Positions 52,886-62,183 of a stretch of 64,000 nt of DNA are shown here, piece by piece. Each line of letters opens with the position of its first letter. Position 1 is the stretch's first letter. The notes below the pieces were generated by a model. The model saw nothing but the letters and a program-made list of their open reading frames with translations, had not been told where the DNA came from and did not search any database. The DNA is from Nitrospinae bacterium bin107. GTDB taxonomy: Bacteria > UBA8248. The stretch spans positions 31,288-95,287 of the forward strand of contig MPNJ01000015.1 in the NCBI GenBank assembly GCA_002238965.1, given 5' to 3'. A program made the position numbers and the translations under genes.

Positions 52886-53752
52886 ATGGTTTACGCTCAG
52901 ATTCTGATTAACAGCATTCTCCTGGGAGGCATATACGCCTGCATCGCAGTCGGCTTCTCGCTCGTCTGGGGCGTAATGAACATCCTCAACATTATGCACG
53001 GCACGTTCTTGATGCTGGGTGGCTACGTTACGTTCTGGATGTTCAAGCTCTACGGGGTGGATCCGTTTTTATCCCTCCCTGTTTCCGCCGTCACCATGTT
53101 CTGCGCCGGTTATGTAGTGCAGCGCGGATTGATCAACAAAATCGTACGCGCGCCTATGTTCATGTCCTTGATTCTCACCTTCGGCCTTCAATTGCTCGTT
53201 GTGAGGCTGGCGATCTATTTCTTCACCGGTGATTTCAGGTCGGTTCAACCCTCCTATGCGGGTTTTTCCATTCCCCTCATGGGTCTTTCGATACCGTTCG
53301 TCCGAGTTTCCATTTTTGTGCTGGGCGTCGTTCTCACGAGCATTCTCTTCTGGTTCATGGGGCACACGCGCACGGGCCGGGCCATACGCGCGACGCGAAT
53401 GGATTTGGACTCCGCCCAGTTGATGGGCGTCGACATCGGAAGAATCTACGCCATCACGTATGGAATCGGCGCGGCCGCCGCCGCCACGTCGGGGTCCCTG
53501 GTGAGCGTGGGTTTCGCCATTTCGCCGGTGAGTGACGTGGAGTTCCTCTCGAAATCTTTCATCATTTGCACCATCGGAGGACTCGGGAACATCACGGGAG
53601 CGCTGGCGGGAGGTCTGATCCTGGGGCTCGCCGAGAATTTCGGGGCCCTGTATCTCGGCCCCGGATTGCAGAACGCCATCGGCTACGTGCTCTTGATTCT
53701 GGTGCTTTTCATCAAGCCGTCGGGCCTGCTGGGCAGAAAGGGTTTTGAATAG
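52886..53752 (+). CDS. livH: Branched-chain amino acid-type ABC permease (LivH)
   Basis: A 288-residue inner-membrane permease, about eight helices, with the signature GFSLVWGVMNILNIMHGTFL near the start and GGLGNITGALAGGLILG near the end. With the next four genes it forms a full Liv-type importer. Such systems also carry aromatic acids, amides and urea. LivM begins one base past its stop. Confidence 0.92.
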   Translation: MVYAQILINSILLGGIYACIAVGFSLVWGVMNILNIMHGTFLMLGGYVTFWMFKLYGVDPFLSLPVSAVTMFCAGYVVQRGLINKIVRAPMFMSLILTFGLQLLVVRLAIYFFTGDFRSVQPSYAGFSIPLMGLSIPFVRVSIFVLGVVLTSILFWFMGHTRTGRAIRATRMDLDSAQLMGVDIGRIYAITYGIGAAAAATSGSLVSVGFAISPVSDVEFLSKSFIICTIGGLGNITGALAGGLILGLAENFGALYLGPGLQNAIGYVLLILVLFIKPSGLLGRKGFE

Positions 53753-53753
53753 C

Positions 53754-54737
53754 ATGTTCAAGCCTTGGGCCCACATTCAATGGTTCAGCATGGGAGCGGG
53801 TGTCCTCGCCCTCATACTCTTGCCCTCTTTCGTGGAAAACGACGAGATCCGAAAGTGGATGGACATCCTGATGGTGGCTATTCTGGCGACCAGCTGGAAT
53901 TTCATCGGCGGTCTGACGGGCTATCCCTCATTCGCGCCGGCCGCTTTTTTCGGGCTGGGTGCGTACACGACGGCCATCCTCATGAACGCAGGTTTCAATT
54001 TTTTCATCACGTTGGGTATCGGCGCCTGTTTGGGCGCGCTCGTGGCGCTCGCCTTGGGCGTTCCCATATTGAGGCTGAGGGGCCACTACTTCGCCATCGC
54101 CACCTTCGGCGTAGCGGAGTTCTTCCGTGAACTGGCGGATAATCTGCGCATCACCGGCGGGGGAGACGGCATCAATCTTCCCCAGATTACGGGCGGGCCG
54201 GATTATTTCACGCGCTTTTTTTATTTCTCCATGCTCGGAGTGGCCGTGCTGGCGGTCTTGACGCAGTACTTCGTCACACGACACCGCCTGGGCTATGGAC
54301 TCGTCGCCATCCGGGAGAACGAGGACGCGGCCGCCATGACGGGCGTGGATACGACGAAATACAAGATCATCGCTTTCGTGCTCTCATCCATTTTCCCCGC
54401 GATGGGCGGCGGCGTATACGCGTATCGCGCCGCGTTTCTGGAGCCAATCGATGTTTTCGACGTCATGTTCTCGATCAAGGCGATCGTGATGTCGATGCTC
54501 GGCGGCGTGGGGACGGTGATGGGCCCGCTCGTAGGCGCGGTGATGATGGAATACCTGTCGGATTACCTCTGGGGGGCGTTCACGGAATTCCACAGCGCAT
54601 TTTTAGGAATCATCATCGTACTGGTCGTATTGTTCATTCCGCGCGGCCTCATGACCCTCTCCCAGGAGGTGAAGAGCCGAGGATGGGGGTCTTTGGGACT
54701 GATTCTCAAGAGCAACATACAGAGGTTCAAGGTGTGA
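53754..54737 (+). CDS. livM: Branched-chain amino acid-type ABC permease (LivM)
   Basis: A 327-residue permease with GLTGYPSFAPAAFFGLGAYT, LRLRGHYFAIATFGVAEFF and GVGTVMGPLVGAVMMEYL, all LivM blocks. Overlaps the ATP-binding gene by four bases (GTGA), so translation is coupled. Confidence 0.92.
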   Translation: MFKPWAHIQWFSMGAGVLALILLPSFVENDEIRKWMDILMVAILATSWNFIGGLTGYPSFAPAAFFGLGAYTTAILMNAGFNFFITLGIGACLGALVALALGVPILRLRGHYFAIATFGVAEFFRELADNLRITGGGDGINLPQITGGPDYFTRFFYFSMLGVAVLAVLTQYFVTRHRLGYGLVAIRENEDAAAMTGVDTTKYKIIAFVLSSIFPAMGGGVYAYRAAFLEPIDVFDVMFSIKAIVMSMLGGVGTVMGPLVGAVMMEYLSDYLWGAFTEFHSAFLGIIIVLVVLFIPRGLMTLSQEVKSRGWGSLGLILKSNIQRFKV

Positions 54738-55501
54738 GCGAAACACTTTTGGAAGGCAGGGGCGTCACGAAGCGTTTCGGCGGACTCACCGCCGTCTCGG
54801 CGGTGGATTTCACCGTGCGCAAGGGGGAGATTTTGGGCGTCATCGGCCCCAACGGCGCGGGAAAGACGACGCTCCTGAATTGCATCACGGGCCTCGACCC
54901 GGCGAACGAGGGCGAAATTCTCTTTCATGGCGAGCGCATCGAAACTATGAAACCCCACTCCATTACGCGAATGGGAGTCGCACGGACGTTTCAGATCGTC
55001 CAGCCTTTCGCGGGTCTCGCGGTGCGCGAGAACGTCGTGATGGGCGCGCTGTTCGGTTCTCAGAAATCAAAGAAAGAGGTGAAGCGCGCTCAGGAACTCG
55101 CGGATGAGATGCTGGCGTTCGTGGGCTTGAGCGATAAGTCAGCGCAACTCGCCTCCCAGCTCACGCTCGCCGAGAGAAAACGCCTGGAATTCGCCAAATC
55201 CCTGGCCACGGAACCGGAAGTGTTGCTGCTTGATGAGGTGAATGCAGGGCTCAACACGACGGAGATCGAAAACGCCATCTCTCTCATCCACAAGGTGAGG
55301 GAACAAGGCGTGACCATCCTGGTGATCGAGCATTTGATGAAGGTGATTACGGACCTCTCGGACCGCGTCGTCGTTCTGCACCACGGGGAGAAGATAGCGG
55401 AAGGTTTACCGAGCGAGGTCACGAGCGACGAGCAGGTCATCAAAGCGTATCTGGGCGAGAAGTACGTGGCGATGATGAAAAAATTGGCCGAGGAGTCTTA
55501 G
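54734..55501 (+). CDS. livG: Liv-type ABC ATP-binding protein (LivG)
   Basis: A 255-residue ATPase: Walker A GPNGAGKTT, the unusual signature region SQLTLAERKRLEFAKSLA, and Walker B VLLLDEVNAGLN. GTG 54734 is the start, overlapping the LivM stop. Residues after the D-loop are like LivG, not LivF. Confidence 0.92.
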   Translation: MSETLLEGRGVTKRFGGLTAVSAVDFTVRKGEILGVIGPNGAGKTTLLNCITGLDPANEGEILFHGERIETMKPHSITRMGVARTFQIVQPFAGLAVRENVVMGALFGSQKSKKEVKRAQELADEMLAFVGLSDKSAQLASQLTLAERKRLEFAKSLATEPEVLLLDEVNAGLNTTEIENAISLIHKVREQGVTILVIEHLMKVITDLSDRVVVLHHGEKIAEGLPSEVTSDEQVIKAYLGEKYVAMMKKLAEES

Positions 55502-55506
55502 GCGTG

Positions 55507-56244
55507 ATGACGCATGAATCGCTCGGCGGGGAGAGCCTTCTCGAAGTACGCGGCTTGGCGGGTGGGTATGATGTCGTGCAGGTTTTGTGGGGCATCGATT
55601 TGAACGTACGCGAAGGTGAGATTGTCGCTATCGTCGGCAGCAACGGCGTTGGAAAATCCACTTTCCTGCGAATGCTGTCGGGCGTTCTCCCTCATCAGGC
55701 GGGAACGATAACGCTCGGTGGTGAGTCTATCGAGGGAATGGCGCCGGAAGGTGTCGTCGCCAAAGGGATTTCCCATGTGCCCGAGGGCCGCAGGCTCTTC
55801 GCCGCGATGAGCGTGGAGGAGAATCTTTTAATGGGCGCTTATGCCCGGAAAATGGCGGATCAGGAACTGGCGGCGGATTTGGAGAGGGTGTACGGGTTTT
55901 TCCCGAGATTGGCGGAGCGGAAATCCCAGCTTGCGGGGAGTATGTCCGGCGGTGAGCAGCAGATGTGCGCGATTGCCCGGGGATTGATGGCGCGTCCCAG
56001 GTTGCTCTTGATCGATGAACTCTCCCTGGGGCTAGCGCCCCGTCTGGTGGAGGAGTTGTGTGGCTTCGTCCGGCAGATAAACGAGGAGGGCGTCGCCATC
56101 ATCCTCGTGGAGCAGGACGTGCTGACCGCATTCGAACTCGCGAGCCGGGCCTATGTATTCGAGACGGGGCGTGTGACGATCTCCGGCACCTCGGATGAAT
56201 TGCTGGCGAACCCGCAAGTGAAAAAAGCGTATCTGGGCATGTAG
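55507..56244 (+). CDS. livF: Liv-type ABC ATP-binding protein (LivF)
   Basis: A 245-residue ATPase: Walker A GSNGVGKST, signature SMSGGEQQMCAIARGL, Walker B LLLIDELSLGLAPRLVEEL. Start ATG 55507, or GTG 55504 directly before it. Pairs with LivG to drive transport. Confidence 0.92.
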   Translation: MTHESLGGESLLEVRGLAGGYDVVQVLWGIDLNVREGEIVAIVGSNGVGKSTFLRMLSGVLPHQAGTITLGGESIEGMAPEGVVAKGISHVPEGRRLFAAMSVEENLLMGAYARKMADQELAADLERVYGFFPRLAERKSQLAGSMSGGEQQMCAIARGLMARPRLLLIDELSLGLAPRLVEELCGFVRQINEEGVAIILVEQDVLTAFELASRAYVFETGRVTISGTSDELLANPQVKKAYLGM

Positions 56245-56341
56245 CTTGTTTTCATATACTCTGCCTGGAATCAAAATGCATGAAAATCGTGGAGAACTTG
56301 AGAACGCAAGAGGTAGCATTCACTTAATGAGGAGGCGAATC

Positions 56342-57550
56342 ATGAGAAGGCGGAATTTGTTGTTTCTCATCGCAACTGTCTTGTTTGTCACCTTCGGCGT
56401 GACGGGCCTACAGGGTCTAAGCGGCGCCCAGGCGGCGGAGGTCAAGTTCGGCGCTGCATTGCCGCTTACGGGCCCGCTCGCCACCGAGGGGAAAAAGCAG
56501 CAGGCGGGTTATGAAATCTGGCGAGAGCGCGTGAACAAGGCGGGCGGCATCAACGTAGGCGGCAAGAAGATGAAAGTGAAGATCGTCTACTATGACTACG
56601 AGAGCAAGACGCCGACGGCCACCAAACTCGCCGAGCGGCTCATCACCAAGGAAAAGGTGGACCTTCTGCTGGGCCCGTTCGGGAGCGGAGCGACGAAATC
56701 CGTCGCCGCGATTACGGAGCGTTATCAGGTTCCTCTCATCGCGCCCGTGGCGAGTTCGGAGCCGATTTTCGATCAGGGCTACAAATACCTCTTCGGCCTT
56801 CTGGCGCCGAATGCGTATTTGCCGAACAACTTCCTTGCGCTCTTGAAAGAGCAAAAGCCGATGCCGAAGACCATAGCGTTCGTGACGCGCAACGACTTCT
56901 TCCCGCGCGCCGTCACGAGAATGATCAGAAAAGCGGCGAAAAAGCAGGGTTTCACGGACGTTTACTACGCAGAATTCCCGAAAGACTCCAAGGACATGTC
57001 CACCTGGCTCACGATCGTGAAGGGCAAGAATCCCGACGTGCTCATGGTGGCCGGGTATCTTCCCGACACCCTCCTCGCCACCAAGCAGGCGAACGAGTTG
57101 GGTGTGAAGCCCAAAATCCTGTTCACCATGGTCGGTCCGGTATACGCGCAGTTCACGGAATCGCTCAAGGGCGCGGCCAACAACATCCTGACCGCCGCCT
57201 GGTGGGGCGAGGCGCTCGATTACAAGGGCGACTTCATCGGCTCGGCGCGGGATTTCGGAAAAATCTGGCGCGCGAAGTTCAAGCAGGAGCCGGACTATGT
57301 CGCAGCGGCGTCGACGGCTGCTGGCATCGTCGCCCAGAAGGCCATCGAGGCGGCGGGAACACTGGATAAGAAAAAAGTTCGCGACGCCATTGCGAATACC
57401 AACTTGAAAACTTTCTTCGGCCCCGTGAAGTTCGACAAGCTCAACATGAACGCGGCCAGCGCCATCGTTTTGTTCCAGGTGCAGGACGGAAAACGCAAGA
57501 CGGTGGGACCGAAGAGCGTGGCGAACGCGAAGTTCAGGTATCCGAGATAG
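56342..57550 (+). CDS. Liv-type ABC substrate-binding protein
   Basis: A 402-residue periplasmic protein with a signal peptide (cleavage after AQAA). EVKFGAALPLTGPLATEGKK is the usual start of the binding fold; LITKEKVDLLLGPFGSGATK and VDFYYDYESKT-like regions follow the Liv/amide-binding plan. ATG 56342 has AGGAGG seven bases upstream. A hairpin (57573-57606) follows the stop. Confidence 0.9.
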   Translation: MRRRNLLFLIATVLFVTFGVTGLQGLSGAQAAEVKFGAALPLTGPLATEGKKQQAGYEIWRERVNKAGGINVGGKKMKVKIVYYDYESKTPTATKLAERLITKEKVDLLLGPFGSGATKSVAAITERYQVPLIAPVASSEPIFDQGYKYLFGLLAPNAYLPNNFLALLKEQKPMPKTIAFVTRNDFFPRAVTRMIRKAAKKQGFTDVYYAEFPKDSKDMSTWLTIVKGKNPDVLMVAGYLPDTLLATKQANELGVKPKILFTMVGPVYAQFTESLKGAANNILTAAWWGEALDYKGDFIGSARDFGKIWRAKFKQEPDYVAAASTAAGIVAQKAIEAAGTLDKKKVRDAIANTNLKTFFGPVKFDKLNMNAASAIVLFQVQDGKRKTVGPKSVANAKFRYPR

Positions 57551-57572
57551 TTTATAGTTTTCAGGCCGGGTA

Positions 57573-57606
57573 CAGGAGCGCCGTCCTGGTTGAGGCGGCG
57601 CTCCTG
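57573..57606 (+). terminator. Hairpin behind the Liv operon
   Basis: CAGGAGCGCCG at 57573-57583 pairs perfectly with CGGCGCTCCTG at 57596-57606 (loop 12). The T-tract is weak (GTCTGGCGTTTTG), so partial readthrough into the AhpD-like gene is likely. Confidence 0.5.
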
Positions 57607-57628
57607 GTCTGGCGTTTTGAGGGTTTTG

Positions 57629-58426
57629 ATGCCGACGATTCACCAGTTGGCCGACAACGAGGTGCCCGAGGCGGCTCGCGAGCTTGTCGAGCGCGTCAAG
57701 ACGCGCGAGAAGCGCGTGTTCGGCATCGATACGCTCTCGAACATCTGGCGCTCCATGACCCATCATCCCGAATACATGAAGGCCAACTGGGAGCGTTCGC
57801 GCGCCACGATGCAGCGCGGAGACGTGCCGCCTTTGGTCAAGGAGATGGTCGCCTCGGCGGTTTCCATCGTCAATGCGTGTGACTACTGAATCGACTCTCA
57901 CATCGCCGCGGTCATGCGGATGGGGGTTGATGAGGTGGGCATCACGGAATTGATCGGGCTGACGGATCATGTATCGGGGATGAACAAGGTCGCTTTCGGT
58001 CTGTTGCTGGAGGATGAGGATACGCCTCCCCTTCTGCCTTATCCAGATGAACTGGAGATCACACCTGTCGTTCAGGAGCTGATGCACGAGGTGGCGGAGG
58101 TCGAATCGGCGCGTCTGGGTGTAGACGGTGTTCCGCGCTATTGGCGCTGCCTGGCGCGGAACCGGCATTATTTCGAATCCACGTGGAACAAACACAAGCT
58201 CATACTCGATGGAGGCGTTCTCGAAAAGCAGGCCAAAGCGGCCGTGGGCTACGGCGTGAGCGCCACGAACGGGTCCAGGTATTTCATACGGTATTTTCAT
58301 ACTTATCTGGTGAAACTGGGCTGGAGTCCGGGGCGAATCCTCGAAATTCTCGGGGTGGTGGACCACTACAACAGCTTCAACTCCCTGGCGACGGGGATGC
58401 AGATTGAGTCCGACATCAGGCCGTGA
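57629..58426 (+). CDS. AhpD-like selenoprotein with CxxU motif, two fused AhpD domains
   Basis: A 265-residue protein if the in-frame UGA at 57887-57889 is read as selenocysteine 87. The family redox motif then reads C84-D-Y-U87 with His91 (IDSHIAAVM), the pattern of alkylhydroperoxidase/carboxymuconolactone decarboxylase proteins (C-x-x-C-x3-H). The frame stays open and protein-like for 59 codons before and far beyond the UGA. A hairpin with a GGUCAU loop lies 20 bases after it. Residues about 130-250 repeat the fold (RYWRCLARNRHYFESTW; RILEILGVVDHYNSFN) but lack the Cys pair, Phe replacing Sec; His is kept. Start ATG 57629 with GAGG six bases upstream. If UGA were a stop, a 86-residue stub and a second frame from ATG 57914 would result. 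Confidence 0.82.
57901..57922 (+). promoter_or_regulatory. Candidate bacterial SECIS hairpin
   Basis: CCGC at 57906-57909 pairs with GCGG at 57916-57919, closing the loop GGTCAT; CAT 57901-57903 and ATG 57920-57922 extend it past a two-base bulge. The loop opens with GG-U like known bacterial SECIS loops and begins 20 bases after the UGA, within the usual 16-37 range. It lies wholly in the coding sequence, as bacterial SECIS elements do. Confidence 0.65.
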
Positions 58427-58501
58427 TTCGTGATGCGCTTTGAATGAGCGCATGGTGGGCGCGGCATATGACGAAACGGAATTTCTAGCGTAGGGCAGGA
58501 C

Positions 58502-59356
58502 ATGGAATTTTTACGCGCTGCATCGGTGGATGAGGCATTGGCGGCTGCGCGCGATGGCGCCGCATTCGTGGCGGGCGGCACGAACCTCGTGCCGGACGTG
58601 CTCTTCGGGCGCAAGAAAATTTCGCGCGCGGTGGACATCAGCCGCCTGGATGAGCTTCGCTACATCGAAGAGGCGGACGGAAAAATCAGAATCGGTGCGC
58701 TGGCGACGGTCACGGATTTGCTGGATTCTGACTTGATTCGCACAGCAGCCTCGCCTTTGCATGAGAGCGCTCTTGAGTTCGCGGGTCCTTTGGTGAGAAA
58801 CCGCGCGAGCGTAGCGGGCAACCTCATGGATGCCTCGCCCGCCGCCGATTTGGCTCCACCTCTGCTGGCGCAGGATGCCATCGTCGAATTGGTTTCCGTG
58901 GAGGGCGAGCGCGCCTTGCCGCTTTCGGAATTTTTTCTGGATTACCGAAAAACGGCTGTGCGCCCGGAAGAACTCGTGACAGCCATCGTCATTGATCCGC
59001 TGGGGGCGGAGGATCGTTGCGCTTATTACAAACTCCAGCTCAGGCGCGCGATGGCCATCGCCGTCGTGGGTGTGGCGGTCGTTCTCCGGATGAATCGAGG
59101 CGTTTGCGCGGAGGCCGTCATCGGTCTGGGAGCGGTGGCCGCGATCCCGTATCGCGCGCACGCCGCCGAGGCGCATCTGCGCGGCAAGGAAATCGGGGAA
59201 GTGGAAATCGAGTCGGCGGCAGCCGCCGCAGCGGATAGCGCACAGCCGATTGACGACGTGCGGGCGAGTGCGTCGTACCGCCGGAAAATGTGCGGCGTGC
59301 TGGTCCGCCGCATGTTGAGGAAAGCGATGGGAATGCCTCAAACCGTGGCTGTGTGA
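58502..59356 (+). CDS. Molybdenum hydroxylase FAD-binding subunit (CoxM/XdhB-like)
   Basis: A 284-residue subunit of the xanthine dehydrogenase family. The FAD loops are FVAGGTNLVPDVLFGRK and VRNRASVAGNLMDASPAADL. The following two genes supply the iron-sulfur and molybdenum subunits, making a complete three-part enzyme that hydroxylates heteroaromatic rings or aldehydes with water. Begins 75 bases after the selenoprotein. Confidence 0.9.
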   Translation: MEFLRAASVDEALAAARDGAAFVAGGTNLVPDVLFGRKKISRAVDISRLDELRYIEEADGKIRIGALATVTDLLDSDLIRTAASPLHESALEFAGPLVRNRASVAGNLMDASPAADLAPPLLAQDAIVELVSVEGERALPLSEFFLDYRKTAVRPEELVTAIVIDPLGAEDRCAYYKLQLRRAMAIAVVGVAVVLRMNRGVCAEAVIGLGAVAAIPYRAHAAEAHLRGKEIGEVEIESAAAAAADSAQPIDDVRASASYRRKMCGVLVRRMLRKAMGMPQTVAV

Positions 59357-59386
59357 TGAGAATTTTATATTTTGCTTGAGAAGACG

Positions 59387-59869
59387 ATGAATACATACGA
59401 GATAAATATGCGTGTGAACGAGAAGGACGAAACCCTCGACGTCCAGGGGGATGAGACGCTTCTGCGCGCGCTCAGGCGAATCGGCTATGTCGAGGTGAAA
59501 CTCAGCTGCGAGGGCGGCGATTGCGGCGCGTGCGCCATTCTGCTAGACGGCGTGGCGGTGAACGCCTGCCTCATGTTCGCCGCTCAGGCGGACGGCTCCG
59601 AAGTAACTACCGTGCGCGGTATCGGAACGGAAGACGATCTCCATCCGGTTCAGGAGCAGCTCATCGAAAAAGGAGGCGTGCAGTGCGGCTTCTGCACGCC
59701 GGGAGTAGTGGTATCGGCGAAGGCGCTGTTGGATGAGAACGCTGCGCCCTCGCGCGAAGATATACAGCGCGGCCTCGCCGGAAATCTTTGCCGCTGCACG
59801 GGTTACAAGAAGATTTTCGAGGCGGTATCGGCCGCCGCCCGGCAGATGAGGGAAGGAGACGACTCATGA
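59387..59869 (+). CDS. Molybdenum hydroxylase (2Fe-2S) subunit (CoxS/XdhC-like)
   Basis: A 160-residue iron-sulfur subunit. A plant-type cluster is bound by CEGGDCGACAILLDG with the fourth Cys in NACLMF, and the second by CGFCTPG and LCRCTGYKK. ATG 59387; stop overlaps the large-subunit start by four bases (ATGA). Confidence 0.93.
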   Translation: MNTYEINMRVNEKDETLDVQGDETLLRALRRIGYVEVKLSCEGGDCGACAILLDGVAVNACLMFAAQADGSEVTTVRGIGTEDDLHPVQEQLIEKGGVQCGFCTPGVVVSAKALLDENAAPSREDIQRGLAGNLCRCTGYKKIFEAVSAAARQMREGDDS

Positions 59870-62148
59870 GCACGCGCGTCGTCGGTCGGCCGCATCCCAT
59901 CATCGACGCCGTGGAGAAAGTTTCGGGCGCCACGGTATTCATCAACGATCTGGAGCTTCCGGGCGCGCTCACCGGCATGGCGCTCAGGAGCCCCCATCCG
60001 CATGCCAGGATATTGAACCTCGACACTATGGACGCCGAGCGTTTGCCGGGCGTCGCCGTCGTTCTGTCGAAAAACAACACGCCGGATGCGCCCTTCGGCA
60101 TCAATCATAAGGATGAAGCCGCGTTTTGCCGCGAAAAAGTGCGTTACGTGGGAGACGAAGTCGCCGCCGTGGCGGCCGTGGACGAGGAAACGGCTCGTGA
60201 GGCGCTTTCGCTCATCCGCGTCGAATATGAGGTTCTGCCCACGGTTGCCGATCCTTTCGCCGCGCAGGAGCCGGATGCGCCTCTCGTCCACGATTCCGTC
60301 GCCGGCAACATCGCGAACGAGTTTCACATCAAGCGCGGCGGGATAGACGAGGCGTTTCATGCGGCGGACGCTACTTTTGCCGATGAGTTTCACACCCATC
60401 TCGCGCACCAGGCCTATATCGAACCCACGGGCTGCGCAGCGCAGTGGCATCCTGACGGGAAAATCTCCGTCTGGGGCTGTCTGCAGTCGGTTTTTTTGAT
60501 TCGCACCTTCATGCTGGGGCCCGTCATGGGCATGTCCGCCGATGATTTTCGCGTGACGCAGACCAAGCCGGGCGGCGCCTTCGGCGGCAAACTCGACGTG
60601 AAAGCGGCCCTCATGGCGGCGATGCTGAGCCGGGCGGCGGAAAAGCCGGTCAAGTTCATGATGAGCCTGGAAGAAGACCTGATCGCCATGCGCCCCAGAA
60701 TGCCGGTGCACATCTCCCTGGAATCCGCCTGGAAGCGCGACGGGACGCTCGCGGGCAAGCGCGTCAGGATCGTGGCGGAAAACGGGGCCTACAGCTCGCT
60801 TTCGCCTGCCATCATGAGTTCGATAGCCCTCAGGACGGATAATCTCTACAAGACGCCCGCCGCCGAGATTCAGGGCAAGCTCGTCTACACGAACATCATC
60901 CCCTCGGGCCAGATGCGGGGGTTCGGCAACGTGCAGGCGACCTACGCCTGGGAGAGCCACCTCGACAACGTGGCGGATGGCCTGGGCCTGGACCCGGCCG
61001 ATCTTCGCCTCAAGAACTACACCGAAAAGGGCGACGTCTCGCTCCACGGCTGGAAAATCGCCAGTTGCGCCGTGGCGGACGCCACCAGGCACGTTGTCAG
61101 GGAGATGGACTGGAAAGCCAAGCGCGCCCGGGGCGGGGAGGGTCGCGGCGTGGGTCTCGCCAGCTGCATTCATGTTTCCGGGAATAAAGGGTTTTCCGTG
61201 GAGCTGGGGCCGGATGACACCGACCCCTCGAGCGGCGTGGTTCGCGTGGATGAGGAGGGAAAGGTCGAGATATGGTCGGGCGAGTCGGACCTGGGCCAGG
61301 GCGCCACGAGCGTGATGGCCTACATCGCCTCCGAGGTCATGGGTATTCCGGTCGACCGGTTCAAGGTCCCCCCCACGGATACGGGCTACATGCCCTTCGG
61401 CATGGGGGCGTTCGCGAGCCGGATCACCCTGATTGGCGGCAACGCCGTCAAAATCGCTGCGGAAGACGCGCGCAGGAACCTTCTGGACGCGGCGGCGGAG
61501 TTCATGGAGATCCCGGCGGATGAGCTCGAGATCGTAGAGGGAGATGTCCGGGCGAAGGCGCTGCCTGAGCGGAAGATGACGGTGGGCGAGGTCGTCAGCC
61601 GTACCGGAAGCGTGATCGAGGGCAACGGCAAGTGGCTGGCCGGGGGAGACGTGCTCGACAAGGAAAAATACGGGAATCCCTCGACCACGTATTCTTTCAG
61701 CACCCATGGCGCCGAGGTGGAAGTGGACATGGAGACGGGCGTCGTCACCGTCTTGCAGGTTTGCTGCGGGCACGACCCCGGCCGGGTGATCAACAGGCTG
61801 GGTGCTGAGGGCCAGGTCGAGGGCGGCGTGGTGCAGGGCATGAGCTTCGCGATGATGGAGGGCCTGGCGCCGCTGGAGGGGCATCTGCGCGGCAGGAATT
61901 TCCACGACTACCTCATCGCCACCTCGATGGACGCCCCGCCGATTGAGCACGATTTCTTCGAGTCCATGGACCCCTACGGCCCCTATGGCGCGAAGGGGCT
62001 GGCCGAGGTGGCCATCAACCCGATCACGGCGGCGATCTGCAACGCCGTCTATCACGCGACGGGCGGCGCGCGGATACGCACCCTGCCCGTCAGCCCCGAG
62101 CGCGTCCTCGAGGCCATAGAAGAAGCCAGGAATCAGAATACCTCTTGA
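59866..62148 (+). CDS. Molybdenum hydroxylase large subunit (CoxL/XdhA-like)
   Basis: A 760-residue molybdopterin-binding subunit. GRPHPIIDAVEKVSGATVFI and TQTKPGGAFGGKLDVKAALM (a QxFGGK-like loop near the cofactor), GQMRGFGNVQATYAWES and late LGQGATSVMAYIASEVMG follow the family. The residues that specify CO dehydrogenase (the AYRCSFR-type loop) are not seen, so it is a hydroxylase of another substrate. Uses molybdopterin-cytosine dinucleotide in this group. Confidence 0.9.
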   Translation: MSTRVVGRPHPIIDAVEKVSGATVFINDLELPGALTGMALRSPHPHARILNLDTMDAERLPGVAVVLSKNNTPDAPFGINHKDEAAFCREKVRYVGDEVAAVAAVDEETAREALSLIRVEYEVLPTVADPFAAQEPDAPLVHDSVAGNIANEFHIKRGGIDEAFHAADATFADEFHTHLAHQAYIEPTGCAAQWHPDGKISVWGCLQSVFLIRTFMLGPVMGMSADDFRVTQTKPGGAFGGKLDVKAALMAAMLSRAAEKPVKFMMSLEEDLIAMRPRMPVHISLESAWKRDGTLAGKRVRIVAENGAYSSLSPAIMSSIALRTDNLYKTPAAEIQGKLVYTNIIPSGQMRGFGNVQATYAWESHLDNVADGLGLDPADLRLKNYTEKGDVSLHGWKIASCAVADATRHVVREMDWKAKRARGGEGRGVGLASCIHVSGNKGFSVELGPDDTDPSSGVVRVDEEGKVEIWSGESDLGQGATSVMAYIASEVMGIPVDRFKVPPTDTGYMPFGMGAFASRITLIGGNAVKIAAEDARRNLLDAAAEFMEIPADELEIVEGDVRAKALPERKMTVGEVVSRTGSVIEGNGKWLAGGDVLDKEKYGNPSTTYSFSTHGAEVEVDMETGVVTVLQVCCGHDPGRVINRLGAEGQVEGGVVQGMSFAMMEGLAPLEGHLRGRNFHDYLIATSMDAPPIEHDFFESMDPYGPYGAKGLAEVAINPITAAICNAVYHATGGARIRTLPVSPERVLEAIEEARNQNTS

Positions 62149-62183
62149 ATTCTCGCAAACTCGCTGATATCCCCGGGTGACTC

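Noticed and set aside
57629..57889. AhpD-like gene as a pseudogene with a premature stop
   Set aside because: Only one interruption, exactly at the redox position, with frame kept downstream and a SECIS-like hairpin; random decay would rarely do this.
56417..58453. Minus-strand open frame of 678 codons
   Set aside because: It is antisense to the binding protein and the AhpD-like gene and only reflects GC-rich codon structure.
59866..62148. Form I carbon monoxide dehydrogenase
   Set aside because: The diagnostic Cys loop of CO-oxidising CoxL is not seen.
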